DNA of 64,000 nt, taken from the NCBI GenBank assembly GCA_917880885.1, contig OU862912.1, positions 53,431,117 through 53,495,116 on the forward strand, in the 5' to 3' direction. Of this stretch, positions 53,240-63,477 are shown piece by piece; the stretch's first letter is position 1, and every line of letters begins with the position of its first letter. Position numbers and translations under genes: made by a program. Under the pieces are notes generated by a model. The model worked only from the letters and a program-made list of their open reading frames with translations, ran no database searches and was not told the origin of the DNA. The DNA is from Limnephilus marmoratus. Taxonomy: Eukaryota > Arthropoda > Insecta > Trichoptera > Limnephilidae.

Positions 53240-54190
53240 TATTTTATTTTATTTTTATTTTGCAGAAACAAACAGTACATTATTACATAATGGAAAATAG
53301 TTACAAAGTTATAGAATTAATACAATAATTGGTAAAAATGACATGTCGCTGTCATATGCTTATGTTTTTGTGAGATAAATAATACATTATACCTAAATTA
53401 AATTAGTAAATTATTGAAGGAGAGGGGTTTGTGAGAGTGTTTGTATGTGTGTGAATACGCGTGTGAGGGTGTGGATATGTGTGGATGTGTGTATTACGTG
53501 TGCGAATTCAGTGTGTTAAAAATGTTTTTCTTAAATAGAGGGAGGGAATCAAAAAATATATCGGTATTTGTGGTTTTTTGAATTGAGTTGAATCTTTGAA
53601 GGATGCGGGAAATGGGGGAGTTGGCTGCAGCGTTCGTATTATTACTAGTTGTGTAAAAAATGTTGGTGTGGCAAGTTCTTTTAGATGGGATGTTAAAATT
53701 TATTTGGGATAGAAGTTCTGGGTAGTCTATTTCGTTATGTATTATTTTATGGAGAAATGTCATGTCAGCTATCGTTCGCCTGGATTTCAGGGATTGGAGA
53801 GTGCAGATGTAATTATTGTTGTATTTATATCCGAGATACTTAATAAATTTATTTTGTATGCGCTCTATATTATTGACGTATTGGGTGTATTTGGGATTCC
53901 AGACAGGCGATGCAAATTCCAGTGTACTTCTGACTAGTTAGGAGTAAAGCATTACTAGAGTATGTGGATTTCTAAATAATTTACTCAGACGTAGTATGAA
54001 ACCCAACATTTTGTAAGATCTATCAGTGATTGAATCAATGTGCGTATTAAATATAAGTTTACTGTCTAAATAGACTCCAAGGTCCTTACATTCATTTTTG
54101 AGATCACGGGTTCATCGCAGAGTGAATATGAAAAGTTAATTATGTGCTTGTTTCTAGTAAAGGACATAGTGTGGCATTTAGAAACATTGA
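53240..54190 (-). pseudogene. Non-LTR reverse transcriptase C-terminal remnant
   Basis: On the minus strand, broken frames encode the part after the RT catalytic site: a MFNTHIDSIT-like region (54060-54000), SRSTLEFASPVW (about 53935-53900), NNIERIQNKF and YLGYKYN (53880-53820). Then the frame 53763-53494 (TFLHKIIHNEIDYPELLSQI and an NSPISRILQRFNS tail) ends the protein. A TAAAA-rich tail lies at 53240-53260. It is related in type to the element at 13363-14691. Confidence 0.7.
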
Positions 54191-54469
54191 GGTCTAAATA
54201 TAATAATATAATAAGATAAACAATCATAAAAAAAAGATACTTGCAATGATTTGAAGTGAAGGGTTCTATAGACTGTACACGTAAAGCACACTTCTATCGA
54301 GATGTACAGAAATCGGCCATAGCAACACGGGCATGTGCATGGGTCGACATATTCTCGACGTATGTAATTAACAATGAAATAAATAAAGAAAAAAAATATT
54401 TTTAAGTTAGTTTGCAACAAACCCTTTTGAATGTTTGACTCATTGGGTAATTTTTTTACATTGCATTTT
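54191..54469. other. Gene 2 intron, nothing recognised
   Basis: A short AT-rich spacer between the RT remnant and a REP-A copy. Confidence 0.5.
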
Positions 54470-54786
54470 TTTAAATAGGAGGCTCTTAGGAAAATAATTC
54501 CACTCAGGGCCTACGTCATCTTTGGGGTTGCTGCGTGGAGGGTTTTGTAGGAAAGTAAGGAGAAGAAGTTCTGGGAAGGAAAAGGGTATTAAGGGTGGGT
54601 GGGAATCTGGGGGTCAGTGTGACGGACTTATGAAGTATGAATCCATCCCTCCCACTGCCGTGCAAGGCGATATTCCGAGAGAGTACGGCTGGAGAAGTCA
54701 AGGGGACTCCCTCAACCATTCTCTCGCGATCTGGCCTGCCATGCAGCTGGTAGGCAGACGCATCCGCCTCCAAGACCCGGACAAAC
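54470..54786 (-). repeat. REP-A copy, truncated
   Basis: The T-rich start and the aggaaaataattccactcagg block, the purine-rich block, the atccatccctcccactgc block and gcatccgcctccaagacccg are present; the sense 5' part is missing after 54786. It keeps the middle segment lost in the short subfamily. Confidence 0.78.
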
Positions 54787-55002
54787 ATGTATGTGGATTA
54801 GAACATATACTGTGTGTACAATACAAAATACATATTAAGATTGGATATTATAAACTCCATAACTCAAATTTATTTAAAACTTTAAACCATCGAAATATAA
54901 AATTTAACACATAATAGGACACTCTTTCGGTTCAGGAAGAATTGCTAAGGAAACCTTTAGTTTAGACTTTAAACTAGTTTATAATATATAGAGTTGACAG
55001 TT
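54787..55002. other. Gene 2 intron, nothing recognised
   Basis: AT-rich spacer. Confidence 0.5.
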
Positions 55003-55181
55003 AGGGCCTTCACTAGTGGAGAAACTAAAATGAAACCAGTTGTCAACGCAACTGACAGTTCTTGAGCCGCTACCATGGCAACCTGTTAACAATGCAACTG
55101 AAACGCGGCTGCCACACGGCCAGCAGTGCTGGTTGCGTTGACAACTGGTTTAATTTCAGTTTCTCCATGAGCGAAGGCTCT
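55003..55181. mobile_element. MITE with ~50-bp terminal inverted repeats
   Basis: The left arm (gggccttcactagtggagaa, then ccagttgtcaacgcaac) and the right arm (gttgcgttgacaactgg, then ctccatgagcgaaggctc) are inverted copies with few mismatches. TA follows the right arm and precedes the left one, consistent with a TA target duplication (Tc1/mariner type). The core text also occurs at about 39200-39275. Confidence 0.72.
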
Positions 55182-56237
55182 ATTTTAGTAGGACCAAGTA
55201 CAAATTGAAAAATGCTGTTGATTATTGTCGTTTAGAAAGTCAGATTTAAAAAAAAAACAAATCACGAAATCTTTTGGAATTTTATGAATCGGAAAAATTG
55301 CATCATAAGCAAATCTCAAAAAAAAAATAAAGGAATTATCTACAGTCAAGGGAGTAAGTTGCGATAACGTTCGTTTGGGGGGTCATGAAGGATTCGATCC
55401 TGGGAAAGGCAAAGGAGTAAAGGAGGGTAAATTCGTTAGAAAGTGTTTTGGGCCCTCTAGTTACCAAATTTATTATTAAGAGGGTATTACCAGAGAAAAC
55501 CAGAAATATGTCATTTTTAAATCAGATTTTAGACGTATTGACTCTTTTCCACAAAAAGTTATAAATGGATTTCGAAAGATTGTTCCTTGATCTAGCATTC
55601 GCATGTCTTAAATTTTGAGAAAAAATGTTTATTTTTAGTATAATAAGGTTATACCATGGGTCGTTGGCAGATTTGTTAAATTTTCAAAAAAGATTTTGTA
55701 ACCCATTTCAAATCATATAATCAAGCAGAGAAATAAATCAATACATTATCTGGCAAACTCATGTTTTAGAATTTTAATTTTAGTTTAAATAAAATCATTA
55801 AAAAATGTGTACGTACATATGTTTCTTGACAAAAATTGGTCCGTTTGTGTATTTATTTGCGCACTTGCAAACTATTATATTTCAGATTTTTTTGCATTCT
55901 TATTTAACTTAGACATTATTGAAAAAGGATAAATACTTATAATCAAAAAATTATTACAAAAAGTACATAATTTTAATAGTTTTATCATCACGCCTTTCAG
56001 CGTTTTTGGATGTAGGTATAAATTAAAGCAAATTTGGAATGAAATAAAATCAATATTGAGTTATAATTTTAAAAAGCTGGTACGGAGAATAATTAATCTG
56101 TCTCATTGGAACCGCCCTGTACGATCGTAAGAACAACTTTCGATGAAATGTGGATTTTCGGCTGCTGGCTGGTTAAACGCTCTTAACATCATTAATAATA
56201 TTGATGGTGCAAATAATTTTGTGATGGGAATGTAATT
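55182..56237. other. Long AT-rich gene 2 intron segment, nothing recognised
   Basis: No frames above background, no repeats with partners. Confidence 0.5.
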
Positions 56238-56325
56238 TTTTTTACATTAACTCCACACAGGAGGCCCTGAGGAAAATAACTTCCCTCAGGGCCTATATCA
56301 TCTTTGAAGATGCTGTGTGGAGGGA
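56238..56325 (-). repeat. REP-A 3' end fragment
   Basis: The T run, the actccacacaggaggccctg block and the gatgctgtgtggaggg block are present, and then the match stops. It lies about 140 nt before a further REP-A copy in the same orientation. Confidence 0.75.
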
Positions 56326-56461
56326 TCCGTGTACGAATGTACGAATACGGGTACTATTATCTTTTTTGCTACGCATTACTAAAGCCGATGGGGTGGTTTG
56401 AACCCCCTTAATACCCCCCCCCCCCATCTTATATACGCCATTGTCTACAGTGTTTTGGTAT

Positions 56462-56887
56462 TTTTTACATTAGTTCCACACAGGAGGAACTCAGGAAAAA
56501 ATCCCTTAGGGCCTGTGTCATCGTTGGAGATGGAGGGTGTGAGGATGATGGAGAGTGTGGAGGGTCTTTTTAAGAAAAGGAAGAAGAGGAAGTTCTGGGA
56601 AGTAAGAAGGATAGGTAGGAATCTGGGGGTCAGTGTGTCCAGGAGTGACAGACGAGTGAATCCATCTCTCCCACTGCGGCGCAAGGCGGTGGGTCGAGGG
56701 ATTCTGGCTGGAGTAGGTGGGCAAACGCATCCGCCGCCATTACCTAGACAAACCCCACCCCATTAACCCGAGCACCCCTGCTAAGTCACAAAACGTAGCG
56801 AACCACTTGGGGTGATCTATAGCAGGGGTGTTGGTGATCCAATAAATAGTTCTCAGGGCGATGGTACCCACACCCGCCTCCCAAATT
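56462..56887 (-). repeat. REP-A copy, near full length
   Basis: It runs from ttttttacattagttccacac through all family blocks to cgcctcccaaatt and keeps the middle segment. It is diverged from the short subfamily. Confidence 0.8.
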
Positions 56888-57065
56888 GTATAATAAAGAA
56901 TGTGCACAAAGTATGCACATCGCCCACAAAATCATATTGAAATCGCCCCCAAAGAACTTTTTACTCTTCATCGCCCCCACAAGCAACTAAAATCGCCCAC
57001 TCTGGTGGGAGAAATTGGCGATAGTTCCCAGGTTGTTAATTACTGCATTAACAAATTCTACTCAC

Positions 57066-57233
57066 AGTTCCGATGGTGTTGACGATGGCACTTTTGTCAG
57101 AGTTGTTCTCGTCCCAAAGACAGATGGGCTGTACATAATTAGAGTAGGCCACCCTTGCCGATAATTTGAGGATGGCAATATCGTGTGCCAGGGTGGACCT
57201 GTCGAAACCTGGGTGAACCAGGATGTCAAAAAC
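57066..57233 (-). CDS. Serine protease gene 2, exon with catalytic Asp
   Basis: The minus-strand exon runs from a TTTGCAG acceptor to a GTGAGT donor (57065-57060), 168 nt, phase 0 at both ends. It encodes VFDILVHPGFDRSTL, AHDIAILKLSARV with the triad Asp, SNYVQPICLWDEN and SAIVNTIGT. Length, phase and text match gene 1 exon 15226-15393. Confidence 0.93.
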
Positions 57234-58465
57234 CTGCAAATAATTAAACAATTAAAGCCATTTGGTTTGTATGTACCTACTTCCATATAGAATATACGTA
57301 ATGCTTTCCACGTAGTTTAATGTCGGTACCTACTTAGGGAACGTACCCATACTACGTGACACGTTTAGGGGGGGGGCGTCTTCAAAATGTCACGCTTGGT
57401 ACAAATGAGCGGCGGGGGGCTTAGGTTTTTGGTCACCGGGGGGGGGGGGGTTAAAAATTGTAAAAAGTTGGTCGCGTAGTAAATTGATAGGTACATACAC
57501 ACACAGTAAATTGATAGGTACATACAGGAAACAAAATAAGGATATTTTAAAGTGTTATAACTTTTCTTTCATATTTGTAAGTAGATATCGAATTATGTGG
57601 GTTGAAATTTACCCCAACATTAATACTTAATACATTTGGTAAACTTTCGGAATGACTGGATACGCTTAAACCCATTTAATCACAAGAGACCAAATTTGTC
57701 CCAGCTCACATACGTCTTATATAAATCATTGTATCTGCCTTACTGTCATGGTGAGAAATATGATCTAAACGGTGTTAGATAAAGAAAACTCCACGGTTTA
57801 TATTAAAATCTAGAATTTAACCATAGATAAAATTAAACGTGCACCTCTGTGTAACCTAAGTTTCTGAAAATAATTTGATAAAAATGAAGAATTTTTATTA
57901 ATATTTTTTTTATGAAACGACAGAAACGTGAGTTGTTAATAACGTTTTTGATACATTTGCCGAATAAAGGATGTGTGTTTTTCTTTTTTTTCGTTATCGT
58001 TTTCGTTAGAAGTGAGCCATTTTTGAAGTGAAACTTCTATAGGCCCGCTGTTACTACTAAGGACGATACCGCACCTGTTACACATCATCTGCGCTCATTG
58101 GTCGCTTTGATTATGACCTCACTTTTCAAGTATTGGTTGAGATTGTTTTGGTAAAGTTTCGCTTCTACCGCATGTAAAACTGCACTCAAATTTGTATTTT
58201 TTAATATATTTGTATTCAAAATTTTAATATTTAAAAAACATATTTTTATTTCTAATAAGAACATTCGTAAATGTACATATTTCATAAACGTTCTAAAACG
58301 TTTTTAGTTTTCGGATATTTTCAGAAATATTCCATTTATTTGGATTTCATTGCAAAACGGAAATATTTTGGCCTTCTAACAAAATATGCCTGATTCCTGA
58401 GGGGTTAATACGAATAATTTTTTAGAAAAAACCTTTTGCATCACCTTTATTTATTACTATAAAAG
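57234..58465. other. Gene 2 intron with G-rich repeat
   Basis: At 57360-57470 there are G runs of 9, 6 and 13 around ctacgtgacacgttt and aaaaattgtaaaaagttgg, a pattern common in degenerate insect repeats. At about 58020-58190, gaagtgaaacttcta and gtaaagtttcgcttcta form a possible inverted pair (a weak MITE candidate). No exon was seen. Confidence 0.5.
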
Positions 58466-58468
58466 ACA

Positions 58469-58659
58469 ACTATTTGCATTCGGGGCGTTGGAAAACACTG
58501 CATTCAACATGTCAATGTCAATACTAAACTTTATAGAATACGGACATAAATGGTTGTAAATGGCTGCCAGCTGTCATCCCACACGTAGAAAGCAAATTTT
58601 CATTTTACGTATTTGAAATTTTAAATGCAATACTTTCCATCGCCCCGAATGCAAATAGT
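58469..58659. mobile_element. MITE with ~37-bp terminal inverted repeats
   Basis: The left end (actatttgcattcggggcg, then tggaaaa and tgcatt) is repeated inverted at the right (cgccccgaatgcaaatagt). If the element proper starts at TTTGCATTC, TA stands on both sides, as a mariner-type target duplication. No coding sequence. Confidence 0.75.
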
Positions 58660-58867
58660 GGTATTTTACAGAAATTAATGTTTTTTCTAAAAAAAATCGT
58701 TTTAAACGTGTCCAATCATCCCGTGCTTATACACCTACCATACATTTTTCTGTCGTTTTCCACATTTTCAATACGAATTTAATTTCGGCAAATAACTTGG
58801 CGTAGTCAGTAGATAATACAAACCATTAATAGCAAAACCGCCACTATCCACATTTTGTACATTTAGT

Positions 58868-59385
58868 CCCAAGCCGTCCATAATGGAATGCTAGTATCTA
58901 TCCTGATGTATGGCAGTGAGGCATGGAACTGACAGAGGAAGGATGAAAGTAGACTGAATGCTGTAGAAATGAGATCCCTGAGGCGTATGTGTGATAAAAG
59001 CATGTACGATCGTGTGAGAAATGTGGAGATCCGCGAAGAATGCTAGGCTGATGTAAGCGTAATGAGTAAGATTAAGAAAGGGACGCTCAGATGGCTTAGG
59101 CATGTAGATCGAATGAACGAGGAAAGGAGTGTAAGGAGAATATATGACGCAAATGTGAATGTCAGAAGAAGTCGGGGAGGCCTGAGGAAGACATGGCACG
59201 ACCAAGTGAATCAGATACTTGAGTCGGGCCATGTAAGAGTCGGAATAATAGAAGAGCATGTATGAGACTATGTATGAATGTGATCGAGGCAAGGAGTGTG
59301 TGCCAAGATCGAGTTGTTTGGCGGTCCGTCCTCTCTACTTACCCTTGTGGGAAACGGCGTGATGGTTAGTTAGTTAGTTAGTCCC
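58868..59385 (+). pseudogene. RTE/jockey-type RT C-terminal remnant with (TTAG)n tail
   Basis: Reading with stops, it encodes LMYGSEAWN, RLNAVEMRSLRRMC and MSKIKKGTLRWLRHVDRMNE, then VRRIYDANVNVRRSRGGLRKTW. This is the conserved C-terminal segment (thumb and beyond) of widespread insect endonuclease-RTs. It ends in gttagttagttagttag at about 59365-59385, a microsatellite tail. In-frame stops show decay. Confidence 0.75.
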
Positions 59386-59655
59386 AAGGATTGATTAGTA
59401 ATGTATACAGGTATATCGCTGTCTATACGGTAAAATCTTCGACCAAGGCAAAATAGCATCTAAGGCAGCCGTTCAAAAACAACAATGAACTCTTACAAGT
59501 TTAAATCTATGCACAGTTTGAAAATTATATCGCTTAGAAATATTTGAACGCTTAGAAATAATAAATACTGCGAGTAGAACAAATGTTTGCCTTTGAAATA
59601 ATTATATTTTTTTATAAATCTTTTTCCAAACCCAGAAAAAACATAACATATCAGG
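59386..59655. other. Gene 2 intron, nothing recognised
   Basis: AT-rich spacer. Confidence 0.5.
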
Positions 59656-59658
59656 CCC

Positions 59659-59822
59659 CCTAGCATGGTCGATCGATATAAACAACAGTTTACGTCAAAT
59701 ATATAACGAACCCCTAGTCATTGTGAATTATTGTTTGTTCGTTAGCGGCCTGCAGTTGTGCTCGGGAGCGATGACAAGTTACCGACATTTTCGATAAAAC
59801 CTATATCGATCGACCATGCTAG
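59659..59822. mobile_element. Foldback/MITE with perfect 21-bp inverted ends
   Basis: The segment from 59660 (ctagcatggtcgatcgatat) recurs inverted at 59802-59822 (tatatcgatcgaccatgcta) without mismatch, and the homology extends outward imperfectly (ggccccc / accctagg). The internal 120 nt has no coding capacity. No target duplication is clear. Confidence 0.7.
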
Positions 59823-60223
59823 GACCCTAGGTCTATAAAAATTGCAGTACCTACTTAGGTATCCCTTTTCGCTTATCGTTTTATTGTATAATGTGAAAAA
59901 ATTCTTTAGAAAAATTATTGTAAAGCATGTTAGCATTTATGTCTGAACTTCGCATAATAACATAAAACATGCTTTTCGGCGATTTTTTTTTCCTTAATAA
60001 ATCAAAACAGGCCGCCGATGGCTGGCATTTAAACCTCATCGCCATCTACATAAAGAATGTTATTGGTAGCGGCCTGATTCAGAATTTTACCAATAAAATA
60101 GCCTAATTACGGGGTATTTATACAGATCAGGCTGAAACTAAAACAGAGGTTGAAATTCGATTTCGGTTTCAGCAGAAATGTAATTTCGGTTGGTCACTAG
60201 TAATTTTGACGAGTATTACGTAC
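59823..60223. other. Gene 2 intron, nothing recognised
   Basis: AT-rich intron next to the His exon. Confidence 0.5.
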
Positions 60224-60333
60224 ACTCCTTTCTTGGGCATCCATGTCTCCTCCAGCCAGGTTGTACTTCCCCAATGTGACGAACATCCTCTCAGGCAGGA
60301 TGACAGCATTGTTCTCGTGGACACAGTGGGCGG
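60224..60333 (-). CDS. Serine protease gene 2, exon with catalytic His
   Basis: The minus-strand exon runs from a GGTTTCAG acceptor (60335-60334) to a GTACGT donor (60223-60218), 110 nt. Entering in phase 1 it reads AAHCVHENNAVILPERMFVT then LGKYNLAGGDMDAQERS, the S1 active-site histidine exon. It matches gene 1 exon 9766-9875 in length and phase. The upstream exon with the activation site is not within 60334-64000, so it lies beyond the window. Confidence 0.92.
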
Positions 60334-60557
60334 CTGAAACCAGTCAATCGGGTTCTTTTCCATTACACAATTACTGATGCTTCAAGAAATCCTATCTTAC
60401 CTGACAATCTCCAATTAATAAATTATCCAACCGTGGTTACTGAATACCATTAATGTCAAATTTAAGTGCAGATACGTGGTGTACCTCGATAACACGATTC
60501 TAAGTATAATCACACAGGGTTGAGAATAATACGGATGCTGCATTAGTTAGGTACCTA
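60334..60557. other. Gene 2 upstream intron, nothing recognised
   Basis: No exon; short spacer before a MITE. Confidence 0.5.
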
Positions 60558-60789
60558 ACAAGGTTTGTAGAAAATGCGATTAACAAAGGACATACGGACC
60601 TTTTTCGAAAAAAATACTCGCCGCCTTCGAAATTTCGAATGCGTGGCGTGGCTTGAAGTAAAGCACTCCCAGTTAGATCAAATCTCCCAATGGAAGATGG
60701 ACTTCAAGTTACGTCATGAATTTTTAGCCAATCACCGCTCTACTTCCTCGATAAGCTAACCTTGTAAACGCATTTTCTACGAACCTTGT
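60558..60789. mobile_element. MITE with TIRs and 7-bp target-site duplication
   Basis: The ends acaaggtttgtagaaaatgcg and, inverted, acaaggttcgtagaaaatgcg frame 232 nt. GTACCTA lies immediately on both sides (60551-60557 and 60790-60796). The frame 60574-60759 is inside it and has no recognisable homology. Superfamily not assigned. Confidence 0.8.
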
Positions 60790-60796
60790 GTACCTA

Positions 60797-61396
60797 CCTA
60801 GTAAACCATGAAAGATGTCCCGTTTTCAGCTTGAATAGAAAAATCGGGAATATTCTGGAAGCCACTGACATCTGTTGGTAATATTACTAACTATTACTTT
60901 TTTTAATTTTACGGCTTCCGCGGAGTATTTTGAGATGATGTCGTAAGCAGTGCTTGCCTTCTTGCCTAAAAGTTTACTACAGTTCAGATGCAAGTTCCTA
61001 AACCAAAAGGGTTTTTCTATTTTTCTCTAAATTAAAACCAAAAATTCCTCTGATATCATGAGATATTTGTAAGCAGGTACTTAAATATCCACCTACTTAA
61101 TTATAAACCATTTTTACTTCAAATAAGGAATTATACGATTTGTTCAAAGAAACGTCACTATTTCAATGACAATTTTTATTTTAAACTTTATTCAGGCAGG
61201 TAGGTAGGTACTATAATATTGAAAAAATCAGTCAAAGTTAGCCTATTAGTCCAGTGATTAAAGTGGATGCAGCAGATTTTCGAAACCAGACCGGAAGTAC
61301 AAACAAATTCACAGACAGATGAAATGCCAAACAGTAGAGTTAAAACAGGCTTCGCTACGCTCAATCAATTATAAAATAAAATAAAAATAATGCACA
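60797..61396. other. Non-coding stretch, nothing recognised
   Basis: AT-rich; a ggtaggtaggtac run at about 61197 is simple sequence. Confidence 0.5.
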
Positions 61397-61472
61397 GGGC
61401 CGGCCCCGAGGAGGCGCAAAAAGGAGCCAAGGAGCTGATCTTACCTAACACCTAATACCAGGCCGACCCTGA
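61397..61472. mobile_element. Very short hAT-like MITE
   Basis: It starts cagggccggccccgagg and ends ccaggccgaccctg, so the ends are inverted copies (cagggYcggcc), close to the hAT ends at 61846 and 63305. No clear target duplication. Confidence 0.45.
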
Positions 61473-61837
61473 TAAAAGAGTTACTTATTCATTTTAATAC
61501 ATAGTAATGTAAATAACGTGTGCTAGGCGAGTTAATTCAGTAATCTAATTATATGATTATAGTTTTATTGATTTTTAATTAGTAGGTACTTGTGAAAAAT
61601 CACGAGAAATCAGTGAACGTGAGTTATTTGTTATTGACTATAATAAAATGGAAACAATATTAGATACGTGTTTTACTATGCGAAAAGATGCACCTCATGA
61701 TGAATATTGTAATAATTTATAATAGTTTGGTATTTATTTGCATTCATTTGTGAATGCATCCTATTAAAATGCATTTGTAATGAGATTACTGTGCTTCATG
61801 TTTAACTATCTAACTAACCATCACGACGATTCACTCA
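61473..61837. other. Non-coding stretch, nothing recognised
   Basis: AT-rich; no exon. Confidence 0.5.
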
Positions 61838-61845
61838 GGGGTAGG

Positions 61846-63305
61846 CAGCGCCGGATCTGCCATAAGTTCAAAAACGTGCAAAAAACCTGGCGCCAACTCC
61901 GAAGGGGCGCCGTGAGAAAATAAATATTGTATTAAAAATTTGTTATAATATTCCCTGAATCGTTTAAAAATTACCCATAGTACGAAATAATTATTACGCT
62001 CTAGCAACACTTTCCAAAGATACAGACTGCGCACGCATCTGGTTTGAATTCAACGATTTACGAATTTATAGTCAGTTACAGAATTTTTTTACAAATTCCA
62101 TATATTTAGATTAAACGTAAGATCTATTTTTCCATATATCTTTTACTGTCTTTTACGACGAATGAGTGCGATCCAAATTCATTAACCAATCACAGCGCCG
62201 TACTTTTATTCAAGAGAACAAACAAACCGACGGCGCCTTTCAAAGTGCTTTTGTACGATTTAAGTCTCTAGGAGAATGTGGTTAAAGACCATTTTCTTAT
62301 GAAATCTTCAGTAAATTCAAAATTCCATTAGCATAAACATCGCACGGTTTGCAAGGTTGCAACTTGTTAACAGTTTCATCATTGTTTTGACAGTTGAAGT
62401 TCCTTAAATGTACCTATAATTAATTTCTATTATATTTGTTATTTTACAGTCAGTAATAATCAGTGTAAGCGTCTTTCGTATGCCGTTGATACCATAGATA
62501 CGTCAGTGTTTAGTGTTTTGTATGATGTTTGTTCGCTCAACACAGAACACAGGGGAAGTGGAAATGCAAGGTACAAATTTGAGGTTATATAATTAGATTT
62601 TTTAATTTATAACTAAATTTCTATTGGTTGTTAGAGGTTGTGGATTGTGGATTACAATGAATAGAACAATAATTAAAAAAAACTTTCAGGCTCGCAGAAT
62701 CTAAAACTTAGAATTAAAGAGCATAATGACATAAAAAAACTCGTTTCCATTGGGAATTTTTTATTCCAATTTCTCCAGCACCGATAAAAAATGATCTCCC
62801 GCGCAATGACGTTACAATGGTCCCGAGCACATCTAAACAGATATCTATCGCACAAATTCCTCCGGTCGAATTATTAGAAGATAAAAATAACGTCACTGAT
62901 AACAGTTTAAATTTAATTCTGTTTTCAGAGCTTGAATTGAAAGATCCCGGATGCTGGCCAAAGTTATCTCAAAATTCCATTAGTTTATTAGTTCAGGAAG
63001 GTCCTGTACAATTGAAAGGTTTTGATTTTCCTATTACGAACAAGCGTAAATTTAATACTAAGTATTATTACAAGAAACTGCCTAATGGAGAAGAATTACA
63101 TAGATCGTGGCTTATTTATTCGAAAACTTTAGATAGGGTTACACCCTTTATATGTCTTGATTTTATTAGATAAATTAGTTTTAAAAAAAATTAAATAAAA
63201 AAAAAAAATGGGGTAAACGAATTTTTAATCAAAATAAAAATGTAGGGGGGGGGGCGCCATCGGTACCTACTGCACAGGGCGCTAGATTTCGTAGATCCGG
63301 CCCTG
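61846..63305 (+). mobile_element. hAT-family element, 1460 bp, with 8-bp target duplication
   Basis: The left end cagcgccggatctgc and the right end (inverted: cagggccggatctac) are terminal repeats with two mismatches in 15. GGGGTAGG stands directly outside both ends (61838-61845 and 63306-63313), the 8-bp duplication typical of hAT. Inside is a + strand frame with the N-terminal part of a hAT-associated protein but no catalytic domain, so it is non-autonomous. Confidence 0.85.
62817..63173 (+). pseudogene. hAT/ZMYM1-like transposase N-terminal fragment (TTF-type finger region)
   Basis: The 118-residue frame from an ATG has a free N-terminus, then LELKDPGCWPKLS, SLLVQEGPVQLKGFDFPI, RKFNTKYYYKKLPNGEEL and RSWLIYSKTLDRVTPF, ending CLDFIR before a stop. 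The DPG-WP, GP, RKF, NGE and R-WL-YSK landmarks are those of the TTF-type zinc-finger segment preceding the hAT catalytic domain. The closing Cys/Phe motif is altered, and the RNase-H-like domain and dimerisation domain are absent. Confidence 0.75.
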
Positions 63306-63313
63306 GGGGTAGG

Positions 63314-63477
63314 CAGAAAGGACGTACCACCAACTAACAGTCTTGGCCAGTGGCTTAGCGTGCCTTGGAGGGGCCCTGTATCAAAATTAGTTGGGGGGGC
63401 CTAAATGAAGGGTAAAGATTTCTCACAAAAGAAACAAAAATGCTTGCATTAAATTAAAATAAATATTTATTGATTAT
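63314..63477. other. Short spacer
   Basis: No feature recognised; a gggggggcc run lies at 63394. Confidence 0.5.

Noticed and set aside
62817..63173. Host zinc-finger gene
   Set aside because: It lies wholly inside a hAT element with TIRs and an 8-bp duplication and matches the TTF-finger segment of hAT proteins.
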